DNA of 23,999 nucleotides from Candidatus Methanophagales archaeon (GTDB taxonomy: Archaea; Halobacteriota; Syntropharchaeia; Alkanophagales; Methanospirareceae). Shown one piece after another: positions 21,270 through 23,999 of the stretch. The stretch lies in assembly GCA_021159475.1 (NCBI GenBank), contig JAGGRS010000054.1:1-23999 (forward strand), given 5' to 3'. The position numbers and the translations under genes are program-made. Below the pieces are notes generated by a model. The model saw only the letters and a program-made list of their open reading frames with translations. It had not been told where the DNA came from and did not search any database. Numbering within the stretch: position 1 is the stretch's first letter; each line of letters begins with the position of its first letter.

Positions 21270-21764
21270 TTATCCCCTTTCTACACCATATCGCACCTTA
21301 ACTGCCACTCCATGCTCAAATGTTCGCATCTCCTCCGGGGATAACATCGCTTTGCCCGTTGCTAAGAGGTTATCTCGCTCATCTACCACTATGACCTCAT
21401 CGTATGCCCTTATCTCAGGGTCAACGTCTATCACGTGTTTACAGAATGCCGTACCGCCCGCTCTTATGTATTCACTGACCGCGTTATTCATAACAACGCG
21501 CATCCGCGGATACTCCAGGAATCGGTGTAGTCGCACAGCACCTTCTATACCGAGTGTGAACAAGCCATCAAGACTCCTCAACGTCGCTATTCGCATGCCA
21601 TTGCCCTTATCCTTTATCTGCGACATTCGCCCACTCCTCGTGAGGATGAACTCAAACTCCACATGCTCCGGGAACAGTGCCTCACCGGCACCTGAGCCAA
21701 ACTGGTAATCAGCAATGATTCGCGCCTTCCTCAATAGTTCATCCCCGATGCCCCCGACGCTCAT
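21270..21764 (-). CDS. PUA-domain RNA-binding protein
   Basis: Seen: 164 residues from the chosen ATG. The N-terminal half (FPEHVEFEFILTRSGRMSQI, then TLRSLDGLFTLGIEGAVRLH) resembles the pre-PUA domain found in archaeal tRNA-guanine transglycosylase-type proteins. The C-terminal half is a PUA domain: MRVVMNNAVSEYIRAGGTAF, YDEVIVVDERDNLLATGKAM, EHGVAVKVR. Known: such proteins bind RNA, and some take part in archaeosine or pseudouridine formation, but no catalytic domain is present here. Start choice: GTG and ATG occur three and two codons earlier, but AAGGTGAT followed by four bases precedes the ATG at 21762-21764, the same spacing as in adkA. Confidence 0.85.
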   Translation of the reverse strand: MSVGGIGDELLRKARIIADYQFGSGAGEALFPEHVEFEFILTRSGRMSQIKDKGNGMRIATLRSLDGLFTLGIEGAVRLHRFLEYPRMRVVMNNAVSEYIRAGGTAFCKHVIDVDPEIRAYDEVIVVDERDNLLATGKAMLSPEEMRTFEHGVAVKVRYGVERG

Positions 21765-21797
21765 CCACATCACCTTAAAAGTGTTAAATTATGTTAG

Positions 21798-23672
21798 TCA
21801 TCCATGTATTAGCATCACTATCAGATAAAGAGCGAAGAATAGCAACACCACCAATACCGCGATTCCTACTCCTATAGTCAATTTCTCCGCTGGTTCCACT
21901 ATCACTCGCTGCTCCACCCTCTCTGGATGATGATAATGATTAAGATTTAGAGGCAGGTGTTTTGCCACCCTCGCACCAGTCGTGGACAGCTGTATTAATG
22001 ATGCACCTACCGGATTCCGGCTGAACCATACGAGCGAATCAGCGATTCTCTTCAGTTTGGTGTCAATAGCACTTGCGAAACTCATAAGTGGCTGTTCACA
22101 GAACCATATAACCCTCCTGCCCGCCTTTCTATACAGGTGATCAAAATCGAGGGTTATCTTCTCATGGGGCGCGAAGTATCCCAGCATGAAGAACAGGAAA
22201 AGCGTCATCAGCACCAGTTCCATCGTTCCCAAGGTGTGCCCTGGAGCAAACGCTTCGTAATGGAACGCAGCATCGCGGAAGGGTAATATCGTGTAAAGCA
22301 ACTTTGGATATACCCCGATAGCCATACAGAGAAAAGCGGTAACGCACATCGGAACGAGCATGGATAACGGCGCTTCCTTCGCTTCTATCTGCTCGTTCTT
22401 AGCGAAAAAGGCGAAATAGGTGAGTTTTATAAATGATATTAGCGTGCCCACCGAAGCCAGCATCAAAGCAAGTGCGACTATGTGCATCCCTTTCAGTTCA
22501 GCGGCGTGAATTATCATACCCTTGCTTATGTAGCCATTGAACCCCACAACACCGGAGATAGAAAGCGCTGCTATCACGCACGTTATCGTCGTTATCGGCA
22601 TCTTCCTCGCAAGTCCGCCCATATCGGTGAGATTGTTCTTTCCCGTCCGGTATATTATCGCGCCCATGCACATGAACAGCGTGGTCTTGAACAGCAGGTT
22701 GTTGAAAAGATGCGCAATAGCGCCGTCTAACGCTAATTTCTCCACCAGTGTTCCCGTAGCCGTAGCAGTGGCGGCGGCGTGCAGTCCCATAACGCCCATT
22801 CCCACTCCCGCCATTCCCACGCCCGCCACCATATAGCCTAACTGGCTCACAATATGATAAGAGAGGAGTTTCCTCACATCGTTCTGCAATATTGCAAATA
22901 TAACGCCGTAGAGCGCCATCACACCGCCCATGTATGCCACCGCTTCCACGCCTGAGAAAGTCCTCGCAAGCATGTATATACCCGTCTTCGTCGTGAATAT
23001 GGAGAGGAAAATGGTGCCACCTATCGTCGCTTTCGGATATGCATCCGGTATCCATGTATGTAGCGGTATGAACCCCGCGTTTACGCCTATCCCTGCGAGC
23101 AACAGGAAGTACCCTATGCCCGGTTCTATCGGTCCCACTGCAATAGAACCACCCGATACAGAGTAATGTATTATTATCCCTGCAAGAGTGAGACACCCGC
23201 CAAATATATGATACAGGATATAACGCATCCCAGCATCTATCGAGCGCTTTGTGCGTTCATACCATATCAAACCAAGAGAGGAGAAACTCATTATCTCAAG
23301 GAAGATGAAGAGCGTGAAGAAATCGCCCGCGAATACCGCACCCAGTGCACTGCCCATATATAGCAATCCGCACACATATTGACCCGCCTCCTTTATCGTG
23401 CTGAGCCCGTATATTATCGCACCACCGCCCGCTAATGCGAATATATAGCCCATTATCATGCTGAGCCTATCGGCATGCAATAATGTCAGTTCAATTCCCG
23501 GGAAGACGGGAATTATCCAGCTGGTATGGGGCTGTATCAATGCAACGCATAGAAGCCCAAAAACGGCTAAAGCAACGAGAAAAATCTTCCTCACTTTTCC
23601 ACTACCCAGTAGCGGCACCAATGCCGCACCGAGATAATAGATGAGGAAAGGTGGTATATCGAACTCAATCAT
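21798..23672 (-). CDS. MrpD/NuoM-type cation-proton antiporter subunit
   Basis: Membrane proton or sodium channel subunit of the complex I/Mrp antiporter superfamily. Seen: 624 residues with about 14 hydrophobic segments. Key charges: E126 (FIFLEIMSF, TM5), HTWIPDAYPKA (205-215), K229 in FTTKTGIY (TM7), K268 in NDVRKLLSYH, K329 in LLFKTTLF and K384 in NGYISKGM (TM12). The C-terminal 120 residues include soluble stretches and one last helix. Odd: residues about 284-312 are a low-complexity insert (GVGMAGVGMG then ATATATG) between two conserved helices. No other Mrp or hydrogenase subunits are here apart from a small membrane protein upstream, so the partner complex is unknown. It overlaps that upstream gene by 8 nt. 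Confidence 0.88.
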   Translation of the reverse strand: MIEFDIPPFLIYYLGAALVPLLGSGKVRKIFLVALAVFGLLCVALIQPHTSWIIPVFPGIELTLLHADRLSMIMGYIFALAGGGAIIYGLSTIKEAGQYVCGLLYMGSALGAVFAGDFFTLFIFLEIMSFSSLGLIWYERTKRSIDAGMRYILYHIFGGCLTLAGIIIHYSVSGGSIAVGPIEPGIGYFLLLAGIGVNAGFIPLHTWIPDAYPKATIGGTIFLSIFTTKTGIYMLARTFSGVEAVAYMGGVMALYGVIFAILQNDVRKLLSYHIVSQLGYMVAGVGMAGVGMGVMGLHAAATATATGTLVEKLALDGAIAHLFNNLLFKTTLFMCMGAIIYRTGKNNLTDMGGLARKMPITTITCVIAALSISGVVGFNGYISKGMIIHAAELKGMHIVALALMLASVGTLISFIKLTYFAFFAKNEQIEAKEAPLSMLVPMCVTAFLCMAIGVYPKLLYTILPFRDAAFHYEAFAPGHTLGTMELVLMTLFLFFMLGYFAPHEKITLDFDHLYRKAGRRVIWFCEQPLMSFASAIDTKLKRIADSLVWFSRNPVGASLIQLSTTGARVAKHLPLNLNHYHHPERVEQRVIVEPAEKLTIGVGIAVLVVLLFFALYLIVMLIHG

Positions 23673-23889
23673 CCTGCTTACCCTCCTTCTGTATGAGGGA
23701 CAGTATCTTAGCTGTTATCATGAATAGACTTACTCCTATCGCTCCGTATAGAAACCCTTCTAAAAGTTCTGAATGTTCAGAATGCAGCACAAATACAGAT
23801 ACCGCAGATACCACCAGCACCACACATACGATAATTATCAGCAATCCTCTCAGGACCTTTACCTTTTTATCCATCTCTAATTGCTCCAT
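23665..23889 (-). CDS. Small two-helix membrane protein before the antiporter gene
   Basis: Seen: 74 residues. A charged N-terminus (MEQLEMDKKVKVLRG), a hydrophobic helix about 16-35 (LLIIIVCVVLVVSAVSVFVL), a short loop rich in His and Glu, and a second helix about 44-64 (EGFLYGAIGVSLFMITAKIL). It might be a reduced MrpC/NuoK-like or other accessory subunit, since it overlaps the antiporter gene by 8 nt, but it lacks the third helix of MrpC and no diagnostic motif is seen. GGAG lies just before the ATG. Function unknown. Confidence 0.75.
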   Translation of the reverse strand: MEQLEMDKKVKVLRGLLIIIVCVVLVVSAVSVFVLHSEHSELLEGFLYGAIGVSLFMITAKILSLIQKEGKQDD

Positions 23890-23976
23890 AACTCCATTCC
23901 GCTAATAGTGCTCTAAATTAAAATTGAGTTCAAGTTATATATAAATAATGATGTTTTTAGTTATCTCAGCATTACG
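23890..23976. promoter_or_regulatory. Promoter region of the antiporter operon, possibly divergent
   Basis: TTATATATAAATAA at 23935-23948 can be read as a TATA box on both strands. On the minus strand it places the start near 23918, ahead of the small membrane protein. On the plus strand it would place a start near 23968, just before ATG at 23977. Confidence 0.5.
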
Positions 23977-23999
23977 ATGAAATGCGGGGATGAGCGAAA
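23977..23999 (+). CDS. Possible start of a divergent gene cut by the right edge
   Basis: ATG at 23977 opens a frame reading MKCGDER before the window ends, about 30 nt from a TATA-like element. Too short to identify, and it may not be a gene. Confidence 0.2.

Noticed and set aside
22498..23196. A 232-codon open frame within the antiporter gene on the same strand
   Set aside because: Its product is rich in Cys, Arg and His without any recognisable motif, and the other frame has clear antiporter motifs over the whole length.

Overview
The window is chromosomal DNA from an archaeon, most likely a euryarchaeon related to methanogens. The evidence is an archaeal RNA polymerase cluster (H, B, A', A''), archaeal-type NusA, eL30, uS12 and uS7, archaeal adenylate kinase AdkA, a stand-alone TRAM protein, an AbrB-PhoU fusion regulator and AT-rich TATA boxes with short or absent leaders. 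I suspect an ANME-1/Syntropharchaeia-like lineage, but this cannot be proved from the window.

Layout. (1) Positions 1-5030, minus strand: a three-gene operon, read from 5030 towards 1. It encodes an ARC/Mpa-like AAA+ proteasomal ATPase, then a PafA-like and a Dop-like protein, both of the Pup ligase/Pup deamidase family. This is the core of a bacterial (actinobacterial-type) pupylation-proteasome system in an archaeal genome. The operon continues beyond the left edge. No Pup gene is visible. The PafA-like protein has Cys where the nucleophilic Asp is expected, and the Dop-like protein keeps that Asp but has lost the Glu of the HEN motif. (2) 5031-9816: a divergent AbrB-PhoU regulator, adkA, a radical SAM protein divergent from adkA, and trpE-trpG of the type usually found as a TrpE(G) fusion in bacteria. 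(3) 9817-10611: a trp promoter with repeated TGCA-type boxes, a small winged-helix regulator and a TRAM RNA-binding protein. (4) 10706-21264, minus strand: one long information-processing cluster, pncC - tRNA-Lys(UUU) - rpoH - rpoB - rpoA1 - rpoA2 - rpl30e - nusA - rps12 - rps7, tightly packed with 1-5 nt gaps or 1-4 nt overlaps at many junctions. fusA and tuf do not follow rps7. RpoB is one unsplit chain, RpoA1 carries a roughly 160-residue insertion in its zinc/clamp region, and RpoA2 has an N-terminal extension. The end of pncC lies inside the tRNA gene. (5) 21270-23999: a PUA-domain protein, a large MrpD/NuoM-type antiporter subunit and a small two-helix membrane protein, with a promoter near 23940 and perhaps the first codons of a divergent gene at the right edge.

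The archaeal RNA polymerase, NusA and ribosomal genes form a growth-regulated block. The pupylation-like operon is the unusual part. If active, it would tag or untag proteins for a 20S proteasome through the ARC-like ring, perhaps beside the usual archaeal PAN and SAMP systems. No stretch longer than 300 bases lacks a gene, and I saw no CRISPR array, insertion sequence or rRNA.
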